This document shows positions 33,619 through 41,110 of a stretch of 64,000 nt of DNA, piece by piece. The DNA lies in assembly GCA_964543295.1 (NCBI GenBank), contig CAZIXA010000002.1:1-64000 (forward strand). The letters run 5' to 3'. Within the stretch, counting starts at the first letter, position 1; every line of letters starts with the position of its first letter. A program made the position numbers and the translations under genes. The notes below the pieces were generated by a model, which saw nothing but the letters and a program-made list of their open reading frames with translations, was not told where the DNA came from and ran no database searches. Source of the DNA: AE-B3B sp964543295. GTDB taxonomy: Bacteria > Aerophobota > Aerophobia > Aerophobales > AE-B3A.

Positions 33619-34455
33619 CTATTGCTTCCCCTCCTGCCCCTCAGCTACTGAGCTGGTCTCTTTACCCACCTGGGCGGTCTCCTTTGCACCATCATTCACA
33701 TCTCCATAGTCTCCTGGCAAAGAGCCAACTATTAATCCCACAATTTCATCGGTTGTAGTGTCTTTGGTTATCCTTTCGGCTACCTTTTTACCACGGCGCA
33801 TTATCACAAGCCTGGTGGCCACAGAAAAAACATCGTGAAGTTGATGACTGATAATTATAACTGGCACACCCTGAGAGCTTAATGTCTTTACTAAATCCAA
33901 AACATTCTTTTGTTCAGCTACTCCCAGAGCAGCGGTAGGTTCATCCATAATAAGAAATTTCGCATTCCAATAGATTGATCTAGAAATAGCTACCGCTTGT
34001 CGCTGACCACCAGAGAGCGTCCTGATCTGGTTTTTCAATGAAGGAACTTCTATTTCTAACCTATCCAGCACCTTTTTGGATTCATTGAGCATATAGTTAT
34101 GGTCCAACACGTTAACAAGACCCAAAAAACGCTTAAGCTTTTCTCTGCCTAAGAAGATATTTGCATAGACATTAAGATTTTCCGCCAAAGCAAGATCCTG
34201 ATAGAGAGTTTCAATTCCTATTCTCAAAGCATCCATGGGATTATCTATCCTGACCTTTTTTCCTTCAAAAAAAATCGTTCCCAAATCCGCATGGTAAACA
34301 CCGGAAATTACCTTTATCAAAGTAGATTTCCCCGCTCCATTATCCCCTAAAAGCCCTACCACTTCACTAGGGAAGACCTTCATATCCATATTGTCGACGG
34401 CGGTTAAACCACCAAATCTTTTGGTAATATTTTTGACTTCTAGTAGTGGCTCCAT
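33619..34455 (-). CDS. Sugar-type ABC transporter ATP-binding protein
   Basis: This is the motor subunit of a CUT2/ribose-type importer. Walker A (GDNGAGKST), the signature LSGGQRQAVAISR, Walker B (FLIMDEPTAALG) and the H-loop (IIISHQLHDV) are present. It is a single-NBD protein of 278 residues, unlike the double-NBD RbsA or LsrA, so it would work as a homodimer. The C-terminal 35 residues are low-complexity. It lies 8 nt downstream of the second permease. Confidence 0.93.
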   Translation of the reverse strand: MEPLLEVKNITKRFGGLTAVDNMDMKVFPSEVVGLLGDNGAGKSTLIKVISGVYHADLGTIFFEGKKVRIDNPMDALRIGIETLYQDLALAENLNVYANIFLGREKLKRFLGLVNVLDHNYMLNESKKVLDRLEIEVPSLKNQIRTLSGGQRQAVAISRSIYWNAKFLIMDEPTAALGVAEQKNVLDLVKTLSSQGVPVIIISHQLHDVFSVATRLVIMRRGKKVAERITKDTTTDEIVGLIVGSLPGDYGDVNDGAKETAQVGKETSSVAEGQEGKQ

Positions 34456-34463
34456 TGGTTTTA

Positions 34464-35528
34464 CTACTCCTTCCGAACTAATTCAGGGAAAAATTGATCG
34501 ATAAGTACGGCGAAGATAAGGATACAACCCACAGCTATATAGAGATTGTATGTTGGTATGCCGAGGTTAACCAGACCTATTTCTAACGCTCCAATGATCA
34601 GTGCTCCAATGACGGTTCCAAGGATAGTCCCCGTACCTCCATATAGGCTAGCGCCTCCGATAACTACTGCCACAACAGCATCAAGCAGTCGGGCACTTCC
34701 AGCAGGAGCTCTCCCTGTTATAAATCTCAATACATAAGTCACTCCGGCGAATGAAGCAAAAAAGGACGAAATCATATAAACTTTTATTAAATGTCTCTTA
34801 ACGTTAATACCAGCGCGTTCGGCTGCATCCATACTACCCCCAATAGCGTATGTATGTTGGCCAAATTTTGTCCTGGCAAGAATGAAAGCGAATATACCAA
34901 TAACAATAGCGGTAATAACGGTGACATTAGGAATAATCGATACTAAATTCTGCAGTTCAAGCCGGGTAAGATTTTCCGGCTTTTGGAGAAAGGCAAAGAT
35001 TTTCCCGGGAAGCCAATAAATGAAATATCCATGTCCTATGGAACCTACTGATGTGGGTAAACCCATGATGGGAACATTATTACAAATGATTTCTGCAAAA
35101 CCATAAGCAATTCCCAACATCCCAAAAGTAGCAATAAAAGGGGGAACTCTTAACTTCGCCACTAATAATCCATTGACTAATCCTGGAAGCAAACCCAAAA
35201 GAAGGGCAGTTAGAATGCCAGAAGAAATAGCCACCGCTTGAGAAGCGCCGGCCGCCTGCAAAGTTACCATGACCTTTGCACAAATAACCCCGCTAAAACC
35301 TACCATAAAACCAATCGATAAATCAATTCCTCCGGTAACAATAACAAAAGTTTCACCTGTTGCCAATAAGAGCACAGTAGTGGAGGCTAGGAGAATGTTC
35401 TGTAAATTTTTGAGGCTAAAATAGTTTATTCCAAAAATACTGAAAAAAATTATCTCCAGAGCCAAAAAAATTAAGGTCCACCTCCCTGCAATACCAATTA
35501 ATATTTTCCTCAAATTTTTGTTATCCAT
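34464..35528 (-). CDS. CUT2-type sugar ABC transporter permease (second copy)
   Basis: This 354-residue inner-membrane protein has about nine hydrophobic segments. The BPD_transp_2 signatures are visible: GETFVIVTGGIDLSIG, LRVPPFIATFGM, KFGQHTYAIGGSMDAAERAGI and VVIGGASLYGGTGTILGTVIGALII. It is clearly paralogous to the upstream permease across its whole length, so the pair may form a heterodimeric channel. The genes are 9 nt apart. Confidence 0.93.
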   Translation of the reverse strand: MDNKNLRKILIGIAGRWTLIFLALEIIFFSIFGINYFSLKNLQNILLASTTVLLLATGETFVIVTGGIDLSIGFMVGFSGVICAKVMVTLQAAGASQAVAISSGILTALLLGLLPGLVNGLLVAKLRVPPFIATFGMLGIAYGFAEIICNNVPIMGLPTSVGSIGHGYFIYWLPGKIFAFLQKPENLTRLELQNLVSIIPNVTVITAIVIGIFAFILARTKFGQHTYAIGGSMDAAERAGINVKRHLIKVYMISSFFASFAGVTYVLRFITGRAPAGSARLLDAVVAVVIGGASLYGGTGTILGTVIGALIIGALEIGLVNLGIPTYNLYIAVGCILIFAVLIDQFFPELVRKE

Positions 35529-35537
35529 TATTATTCA

Positions 35538-36599
35538 TTATTCCTTATATACCAACTCGGGGAATAATTGATCAATAAGCACTGCCACGATAAGGATGCA
35601 ACCTATGGCTATGTATCGATAGAAAATTGGCAGGCCCATCATCATTAGACCGTTATTTAAAGTTCCAATGAGCAGCACCCCGATAACCGTACCCCAAATA
35701 CTTCCTTTGCCGCCCATTAAACTAGCTCCACCAATAACCACCGCAGCAATAGCAAAAAGTTCATAGCTGGAAGTGTATTGAGTATGAATCCCCATGTTAA
35801 GTTTGAATACAAGTAAGACCCCCGCGCAGGCGGCAAAAAAGGAGGAAATCACATAAACTTTTATTAAATGCCAGGGCACATTAACACCAGCGCGTATGGC
35901 AGCGTCCACCTTCCCTCCAATGGCATAAGTATGTTGGCCAAATTTTCTTTTGGATAAAATAAAGGCAAAAATAACCAGGAGAATACCTATAAGAAGAACA
36001 GGAAGGGGAACAATCTTCATTAGATTCAGGATGTCAGCTCGTTCGGTGAGCACTGGTCTGTGAAAAAGTGAAAAGCCTTTTTTTGATGAATAATAGGCAA
36101 TATATGCCATTCCAATATCCCTTGCTTTGGGTGGCAAAAAGGCTATGGGAAAACCCTCACAGAGCCTCCAGGCCAAACCATTGGCGATACCCCACATTCC
36201 CAGGGTAGCAATAAAAGGGGGAACCCTGAGTTTAGTTATCAGGACTCCGTTAATGAACCCGGGAATAAGTCCTAAAAGAATACCAATGGAACAACCGGCC
36301 AGAATACTGATCGCTTGAGGAAAGCCAGCCGCATGCAAATCTCTCATGATTATAGCGGAGGTAACACATATAAATCCCATCACAAAACCGATAGAAAGAT
36401 CAATACCCCCGCTGATAATAACAAAGGTTTCCCCGCAAGCCAACAACAGGAGCGTAGTGACGGCCAGGAGAATATTGGAAAAATTTCCAAGACCAAAGAA
36501 ATTCTTCCCTAAAATGCTAAACAGCATCAGCATAAGTATCAAAAAGAGCAGAGCCCAGTTTCTTCCAATGCAGCTCAATACCTTCCTTTTTTTCGTCAA
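35538..36599 (-). CDS. CUT2-type sugar ABC transporter permease (first copy)
   Basis: This 353-residue permease has the same motif set as its neighbour: GETFVIISGGIDLSIG, LRVPPFIATLGMWGIANG, KFGQHTYAIGGKVDAAIRAGV and VVIGGASLMGGKGSIWGTVIGV. The periplasmic loop around 150-195 diverges most between the two copies, suggesting specialised docking to the binding protein. It follows the binding protein gene after about 90 nt and precedes the second permease. Confidence 0.93.
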   Translation of the reverse strand: MTKKRKVLSCIGRNWALLFLILMLMLFSILGKNFFGLGNFSNILLAVTTLLLLACGETFVIISGGIDLSIGFVMGFICVTSAIIMRDLHAAGFPQAISILAGCSIGILLGLIPGFINGVLITKLRVPPFIATLGMWGIANGLAWRLCEGFPIAFLPPKARDIGMAYIAYYSSKKGFSLFHRPVLTERADILNLMKIVPLPVLLIGILLVIFAFILSKRKFGQHTYAIGGKVDAAIRAGVNVPWHLIKVYVISSFFAACAGVLLVFKLNMGIHTQYTSSYELFAIAAVVIGGASLMGGKGSIWGTVIGVLLIGTLNNGLMMMGLPIFYRYIAIGCILIVAVLIDQLFPELVYKE

Positions 36600-36692
36600 A
36601 ACCTTCCTTCTTTAGTTAAAATGAGACGACAGGAAGCAACTTGCCCCCTGTCGTCGAATGGTGACAATCCCAATCTTGTCTTCTACTCCAAC

Positions 36693-37661
36693 TTATTTGT
36701 AAATATACTGTTGTGCTTTGGGGTCGTTTACATTATCCTTGGTGAAGACAAAGAACCCAGGAATGACTTTCTTGGGTAGCTCTGCACCTTCGGTAAGATA
36801 TTTAACTCCCCACTCAACGCACAAGGAACCCATTTCTGCTGGCATCTGAGCCAGAATGAGATCTACTTCACCTTTTTTCAAAGCTTCAATAAGAGTCTGA
36901 GTGGCATCCCAGGTGGCGATCTTGACTGCTCCTACTAGACCAGCAGTGGCTACAGCTTGATATGCTCCTTGAGCGCTAAATACGTTTACTCCAAAAACCC
37001 CAACAAGGTCAGGATGTTTTTGCAAAGCCGCGCTGACCTGATCAGCAGCTGTCTCCTGGACATCGAGACAGTATTCCACTCCAACCAGCTCCATGTCGGG
37101 GAATATTTTTAGGCCTGCCCTGAATCCGTTTTCCCGACCCATAACACTGGAGACATCAGGATTGGTGTTTTCCAAAAATACTTTTCCTTTTCCGCCAAGC
37201 ATCAAAGCCAAGGCTCCGGCAACCACCTGACCTCCCAGGAAATTGTCGGTACCGATGTAGGATAACGGGAAACTGTAGTTGCTGGGCTTAGAGTAGTCAC
37301 CGTCTCCAAGGTAAGTGTCAACAGTGATAATCGGAATTCCGCTATCATGAATTTCTTTTAAGACGGGAATCAAAGCTTCTGTCGATGTAGGAGCAGTGAA
37401 GAGCAGGTCAATATCCCCCCGAGCGACAAGAGCTTTCAGAATAGGTACCTGATATTCTGGTCCCCAGGCTTTGGGGAATTCTCCTACGATTAACTCAACC
37501 CCTAGCTCCTCTGCCTTTGCCTTAGCTCCTTTCTCCATAGTGAAGTAGAAAGGATCTGCAATACCCGGCATAAAGGCAAATCTCAATTTCTTGGCGTTAA
37601 CACCCGCAGCAAGCGACAACACTAAACTCCCGCACAGCAACCCGACAATAACTCTCTTCAT
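36693..37661 (-). CDS. Periplasmic sugar-binding protein, RbsB/LsrB type
   Basis: The 322-residue protein has a cleavable signal peptide (MKRVIVGLLCGSLVLSLAAGVNAKK, cleavage after about 23). A Peripla_BP_4 fold follows: LRFAFMPGIADPFYFTMEKGAKAKAEELG, PIITVDTYLGDG, LLFTAPTSTEALIPVL and VGVFGVNVFSAQGAYQAV. The ligand is not predictable from sequence alone. AGGAGGAG precedes the ATG. As first gene of the operon it is probably the most highly translated. Confidence 0.92.
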   Translation of the reverse strand: MKRVIVGLLCGSLVLSLAAGVNAKKLRFAFMPGIADPFYFTMEKGAKAKAEELGVELIVGEFPKAWGPEYQVPILKALVARGDIDLLFTAPTSTEALIPVLKEIHDSGIPIITVDTYLGDGDYSKPSNYSFPLSYIGTDNFLGGQVVAGALALMLGGKGKVFLENTNPDVSSVMGRENGFRAGLKIFPDMELVGVEYCLDVQETAADQVSAALQKHPDLVGVFGVNVFSAQGAYQAVATAGLVGAVKIATWDATQTLIEALKKGEVDLILAQMPAEMGSLCVEWGVKYLTEGAELPKKVIPGFFVFTKDNVNDPKAQQYIYK

Positions 37662-37786
37662 CTTCTCCTCCTAATCTAATGAATTTTTGCGAACCTCTTC
37701 CTCACCTCCCTTCTGTATTTTACTATTTTGAGATCGCCCCGACTCCCCTCCTTGCGAAGGGTTTGTCCTTTCGGATAAGCAGTGTC

Positions 37787-37815
37787 ATTATAGAATCACC
37801 GTGAGAAAATGTCAA
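37787..37815 (-). promoter_or_regulatory. Exact-consensus sigma-70 promoter of the sugar ABC/aldolase operon
   Basis: On the minus strand TTGACA (37815-37810) and TATAAT (37792-37787) are separated by exactly 17 nt. Transcription would start near 37780, leaving a leader of about 120 nt before the binding-protein gene. The leader holds a small CCTT/AAGG hairpin and purine-rich stretches but no operator that I can identify. Confidence 0.85.
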
Positions 37816-38223
37816 GTGGTCGTAGCCAAAATCTTTGTTAAATCTTCTTGGGAGAACATCAAGAACACTACTCATGCCTGGACTCTTTTAATTGCCGCCC
37901 GAGATCTCTTTGAAATCGAAGACATAGAAGGCGACAGATATAAGACTTGTACTCCAAACATTATTTTTGTCTTAGCTGGAAGGTGGTAGGTAGCGGAATA
38001 AAATGATTATCCTTCTTAACCCACGATAAGTGATGTTGTCTAAACTATATAGCAACGTAGGACACAAAGTGCGCCCTGTTCTCTCGTGAAATGGTGGCTG
38101 CTTTAGCGATATCGAGTCCATTACCAATCTTATCACTTCAACCAACCACCATTTCACCTTTACATTTGGGTTGTTTCTCTTAGCTCGTTGGAGGTCTCTA
38201 TTCTTAACTAATACAGAAGAGTA
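37816..38223. other. Gene-free spacer with an inverted repeat
   Basis: A 62-codon open frame (37801-37989) begins at GTG inside the -35 region and has no ribosome site or recognisable motif, so it is not called. GTGAAATGGTGG (38086-38097) and CCACCATTTCAC (38146-38157) form a perfect 12-bp inverted repeat around a 48-nt loop, possibly a miniature element or an RNA hairpin. Nothing else is evident. Confidence 0.5.
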
Positions 38224-38496
38224 TTAATACCGTTGAAATCCACGGTTTTTTCGAGGTCGAGCTTCGTTGACAACGATTTCTCTATCCTGAAACATCTTTC
38301 CATTGAGAGATTCAATAGCCTTATCTGCATCGTCGCCAGAGCTAAATTCGACAAAACCAAACCCTCGAGGTCTTCCGGTAGTCCGATCAGTAATTACATT
38401 CACTTCGGTCACCGTCTTGAATTCCTTGAAGAGATCTTTAAGATCATCTTCAGTCACCTTGTAGGAAAGGTTTCCTACATAGAGTTTTTTACTCAT
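38224..38496 (-). CDS. Small RRM-domain RNA-binding protein
   Basis: This 90-residue protein is a single RNA-recognition motif. RNP2 (KLYVGNLSY) is at residues 4-12, RNP1 (RGFGFVEF) is near 44-51, and the C-terminus is basic and Gly/Arg-containing (PRKNRGFQRY). Bacterial members are often cold- or stress-induced RNA chaperones. The frame is open to 38607, but the ATG at 38496 has AAGGAG upstream and matches the family start. The leader contains a CCACT/AGTGG hairpin (38512-38531). Confidence 0.93.
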   Translation of the reverse strand: MSKKLYVGNLSYKVTEDDLKDLFKEFKTVTEVNVITDRTTGRPRGFGFVEFSSGDDADKAIESLNGKMFQDREIVVNEARPRKNRGFQRY

Positions 38497-38714
38497 CTTT
38501 TCTCCTTTTTCCACTACCTTGAGGCAGTGGATATTTTCTCTATTCCTGCTTATTATAAAAATGGTGCTGAGCACATTATGATGATTAACCCCAATAATCA
38601 AGCACATTTTTGCTGTCAGGGTAAGCTACTCCTAAGACGAGCTACTATAGGGAAATAGGCAGGTTCTAGGCTATCCATATGTTAGTTACTCTGATTACCA
38701 AAAATTGCAACAAT

Positions 38715-38742
38715 ATCGTACACCATTCTATTTTCTTGTCAA
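38715..38742 (-). promoter_or_regulatory. Predicted promoter of the RRM gene
   Basis: On the minus strand TTGACA (38742-38737) and TACGAT (38720-38715) are 16 nt apart. A leader of about 210 nt to the RRM start would result, a length common for genes controlled by their mRNA leader. Confidence 0.6.
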
Positions 38743-38749
38743 GCTGTGC

Positions 38750-38805
38750 GGTGACATTTATTGTTCCTGCCTTGACATTCACACATATTTGTCTATAATG
38801 TCACC
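38750..38805 (+). promoter_or_regulatory. Divergent sigma-70 promoter within a 9-bp inverted repeat
   Basis: TTGACA (38772-38777) and TATAAT (38794-38799) are 16 nt apart. They are framed by GGTGACATT (38750-38758) and AATGTCACC (38797-38805), perfect inverted copies, the second overlapping the -10 box. This looks like an operator for a dimeric regulator that could also affect the opposing RRM promoter. Confidence 0.6.
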
Positions 38806-39288
38806 GGATGGAGATAAATAACCCTAAACTACTAGAATACTGCTAAGTAGAAGGGATTCCTCAAGATCTTGGGTTTATGACTCAAAGCGACTACCCCTCG
38901 TGCGAAGACATTGCTGGATGATAAATCAACCCGAGCCCTTCGGTCCCTCAAAATCAAACCATATCACTTCACTCCTTCACCCAACCAAGAATCCCAGATC
39001 CAAATCGATAACGGACGCTGATTTTGTTCTTTGAAACACGCTCCCAGAGTCTATAACAAAAGACGCAAAATTAGCCAAAATAAGAGGCTCTAATCTTTTC
39101 AGTGAGGGGAAGAAAAACATACACTGATAGGTTTTTGACCTTTTCTCTCGCTTAGAGGAAGAAAGAAGGAGTCTTGAGGAGAAAATCAGCCGATTGGAGG
39201 AGGTGATAGATAAAGCCCGAGCTGTTCTAGCACCGCAAGAGTAGCTTTTGCGGATAAACTTAATCAAAATTAACCAGAGAGGAGTAAG
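38806..39288. other. 480-nt stretch without an intact gene, downstream of a strong promoter
   Basis: A CTACT/AGTAG hairpin lies near 38830-38855. From about 39145 to 39244 the + strand reads LEEERRSLEEKISRLEEVID to a stop, a coiled-coil-like tail with no start and with stops upstream, probably a gene remnant. The opposite strand is open (38977-39267) but low-complexity and unconvincing. The strong promoter could make a leader or small RNA here. Confidence 0.4.
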
Positions 39289-39519
39289 ATGAAGAACGAT
39301 ATCCGTAAGCAGGTTCGCGAAAGGATAGCAGCCTTACTTACAGCAGCTTTTGGTTTGGTAGCAGCTTTGGCCTGGAATGGGGCTATCCGGGCCATTTTCG
39401 CCAGAATTTTTGGAACTGCTGACACTATTGTGGGGATGCTTACTTATGCGATAGTGGTAACCATTATAGCGGTTATTGTCACTATAGTAATTGCCCGAAG
39501 CATTGGCAAGCAGGCATAA
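39289..39519 (+). CDS. DUF5654-like small membrane protein
   Basis: The 76-residue protein has two hydrophobic helices (about 14-33 and 43-70) separated by a short polar turn. The first contains LTAAFGLVAALAWNGAIRAIF, typical of the DUF5654 family found in archaea and uncultured bacteria. Function is unknown. AGAGGAG precedes the ATG. The downstream ACCCCA/TGGGG hairpin (39551-39575) might end transcription, although there is no T-run. Confidence 0.78.
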   Translation: MKNDIRKQVRERIAALLTAAFGLVAALAWNGAIRAIFARIFGTADTIVGMLTYAIVVTIIAVIVTIVIARSIGKQA

Positions 39520-39672
39520 CCAGTGAGCTTTGTTGATGCCCGGGGCAGGATACCCCAAATACAACCTGGGGATATGAGATAAAGTTGACTTACAGGATAT
39601 AGGATATTTTCAAAACTCAAGGGAATTGACCAAAGTAAAGATCATAAGTTAAGGAGGAGTCTGTATCTGGCG

Positions 39673-39870
39673 TTCGGATATATCATCAATGTGGGGAGGG
39701 TATCCGAAGCAGTTTGGCTATGAACGAATCGGGCGACATCGCCATTGGCAACCGAACTATAGGAGGTAATGATGTCCATACTCTGGAGTGAGCCCAAGCC
39801 CCAGCGAGGGCGAACGGGGCCTACACCAGTACGGAGGCCACCCCAGCGGGGGGTGCCTATAAGTTCTTCC
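39673..39870 (+). ncRNA. Candidate structured RNA, GC-rich hairpin cluster
   Basis: TTCGGATA (39673-39680) pairs with TATCCGAA (39701-39708), then come GGCG/CGCC near 39731-39742, GGCCT/AGGCC near 39812-39835 and ACCCC/GGGGT near 39838-39852. The segment is much richer in GC than the surrounding AT-rich DNA. It also contains a well-placed AGGAGG (39761-39766) with a short ORF. It could be a riboregulator, an intron or mobile-element remnant, or an ncRNA; I cannot assign a family. Confidence 0.35.
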
Positions 39871-39912
39871 GCTTACAATTGTGAATCGTACTTGGTGAAA
39901 TTATCGGTATAG
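39772..39912 (+). CDS. Short Pro/Arg-rich ORF with strong ribosome site
   Basis: The 46-residue frame begins MSILWSEPKPQRGRTGPTPV and is rich in Pro and Arg, with no recognisable domain. AGGAGG is 5 nt before the ATG (another ATG is at 39769). The codons lie over the hairpin-rich segment, so this may equally be an RNA element with a chance ORF. Confidence 0.3.
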   Translation: MSILWSEPKPQRGRTGPTPVRRPPQRGVPISSSAYNCESYLVKLSV

Positions 39913-40239
39913 TTCGTTGAAGTTTTTAATCTGGAGCCAGTCTCAACAATTCCAACTGGTTCCCCCTATTGGACACATTCAGCCCCCTGATCCGGGCCAT
40001 TGCTCAGTAGAGTCTGTTCACCGGCCACAACAGGTGCTGGGTAATGTCAAAACGAACTCAAACCCAAAACCCTCAGCACCAAAATCCAAGCTCTTTGACA
40101 CCTTTCCTCCCCCTGCTAAAATAACCCTATAAACCATTTAACAAGATGAGGCACAGCTATGAACGAATGGTCTAGTTTAGGTCATCTTCGATTCAAACGA
40201 TTTGAATAGTTTATTAATTCTAAAAAAAAGGGGAACAAA
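39913..40239. other. Spacer with a perfect dyad operator-like site
   Basis: A short open frame (39917-40132) lacks a ribosome site and is not called. ATTCAAA (40192-40198) and TTTGAAT (40202-40208) form a perfect 7+3+7 dyad, 31 nt before the next start codon, a plausible regulator-binding site. Nothing else is seen. Confidence 0.45.
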
Positions 40240-40650
40240 ATGAATTCAAACAGAAAGACCGTCAAAATGGAAGATATGAAAGTAAAACTTTCAACATTAT
40301 GGATATTTGTAATGTTTAATATGCTCTTTGCGGATATTCTTTCATTTATGAATCCTGGGTTTCTAAAGGAATTAATGACAGGATATGCAGGAGAGATTCA
40401 AATAACTCAAGGATTGTTGTTGGGATTCGCAATATTACTGGAGATTCCGATTGCTATGATTTTCCTGTCCCGGGTATTGAAGTATAGAGTAAATCGCTGG
40501 GCAAATATCATCGCAGGTCCAATAACTATTGCGTTTGTTATAGGTGGTGGATCGGCAGCTCTTCATTATATATTTTTCGCAACTATAGAAGTTGTGTGTA
40601 TGTCACTAATTATCTGGTATGCATGGAATTGGCCTAAACAGGAAGCATGA
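40240..40650 (+). CDS. DUF6326-like four-helix membrane protein
   Basis: This 136-residue protein has four predicted membrane helices (about 19-37, 52-76, 86-105 and 109-128). The sequence KLSTLWIFVMFNMLFADILSF...EIPIAMIFLSRVLKYRVNRWANI resembles the DUF6326 family, whose function is unknown. AAAGGGGAACAAA precedes the ATG. The adjacent dyad at 40192 suggests its own regulation. Confidence 0.72.
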   Translation: MNSNRKTVKMEDMKVKLSTLWIFVMFNMLFADILSFMNPGFLKELMTGYAGEIQITQGLLLGFAILLEIPIAMIFLSRVLKYRVNRWANIIAGPITIAFVIGGGSAALHYIFFATIEVVCMSLIIWYAWNWPKQEA

Positions 40651-40681
40651 GCCGATTCCATCTTTTTTTAAACCACTCACA

Positions 40682-40723
40682 GGAAAAGTAGTCATAACTT
40701 TGGAACATAATAACAAAACTTAA
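40682..40723 (+). pseudogene. Relic 3' end of an MDR oxidoreductase paralogue
   Basis: The frame reads GKVVITLEHNNKT and a stop, almost the same as the C-terminus of the intact enzyme at 41111-42085 (GNVVITLEHTNKT). DNA similarity continues for about 40 nt past both stops. This is the remains of a second copy, probably left after a duplication and replacement event. Confidence 0.7.
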
Positions 40724-40777
40724 TAAGGCAACTTTACAGAACAATTTAAATAATAAAAAGAAAATGAGGTAAATAAA

Positions 40778-40969
40778 ATGGATAAGATTAATAAAAAAGA
40801 CGATAAGAGCACATGGGTTATTGGTGGAACGACACTTATAGGTATCGGTGTTGGATTCATTTTCGTAAAGTCTTCACCTTTAATATTTGTTGCATCTTTG
40901 CTCATAGGAATAGGTGTGGGTTTGGTGATAACTCCCATAATTTCAGGCAAAAAGAGCAAAAATAATTGA
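40778..40969 (+). CDS. Small two-helix membrane protein
   Basis: This 63-residue protein has a charged N-terminus, two glycine-rich hydrophobic helices (about 14-30 and 33-54) each containing a GIGVG motif, and a basic end. AATGAGG precedes the ATG. It is not recognised as a family; the repeated motif suggests helix packing or oligomerisation. It lies between the oxidoreductase relic and the intact oxidoreductase. Confidence 0.55.
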   Translation: MDKINKKDDKSTWVIGGTTLIGIGVGFIFVKSSPLIFVASLLIGIGVGLVITPIISGKKSKNN

Positions 40970-41055
40970 GCCCTTCAGGTCATCAAAACGTCTCTTACAC
41001 AGACGGGGCTATATATTCTACGTGATCTGACAGAATCTATTTTTCTCCCAGACCT

Positions 41056-41076
41056 TATATGTTTTGCAAACATATA
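41056..41076. promoter_or_regulatory. Perfect 9+3+9 dyad upstream of the oxidoreductase
   Basis: TATATGTTT (41056-41064) and AAACATATA (41068-41076) are exact inverted copies around TGC, 35 nt before the start codon. The spacing of a dimeric HTH operator fits; no adjacent regulator gene is present. Confidence 0.5.
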
Positions 41077-41110
41077 TTATAGATTGTAGCGTACTATTTG
41101 ACGATAACGC

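Noticed and set aside
37801..37989. 62-codon + strand ORF starting at GTG beside the sugar operon promoter
   Set aside because: Its first codons overlap the -35 box of the opposite promoter and no ribosome site or family is visible.
38233..38658. 141-codon + strand ORF opposite the RRM gene
   Set aside because: The minus strand encodes a textbook RRM; this frame is its antisense with no ribosome site.
38977..39267. 96-codon minus-strand ORF
   Set aside because: Ser/Arg-rich low-complexity composition and no ribosome site; the + strand shows a coiled-coil remnant instead.
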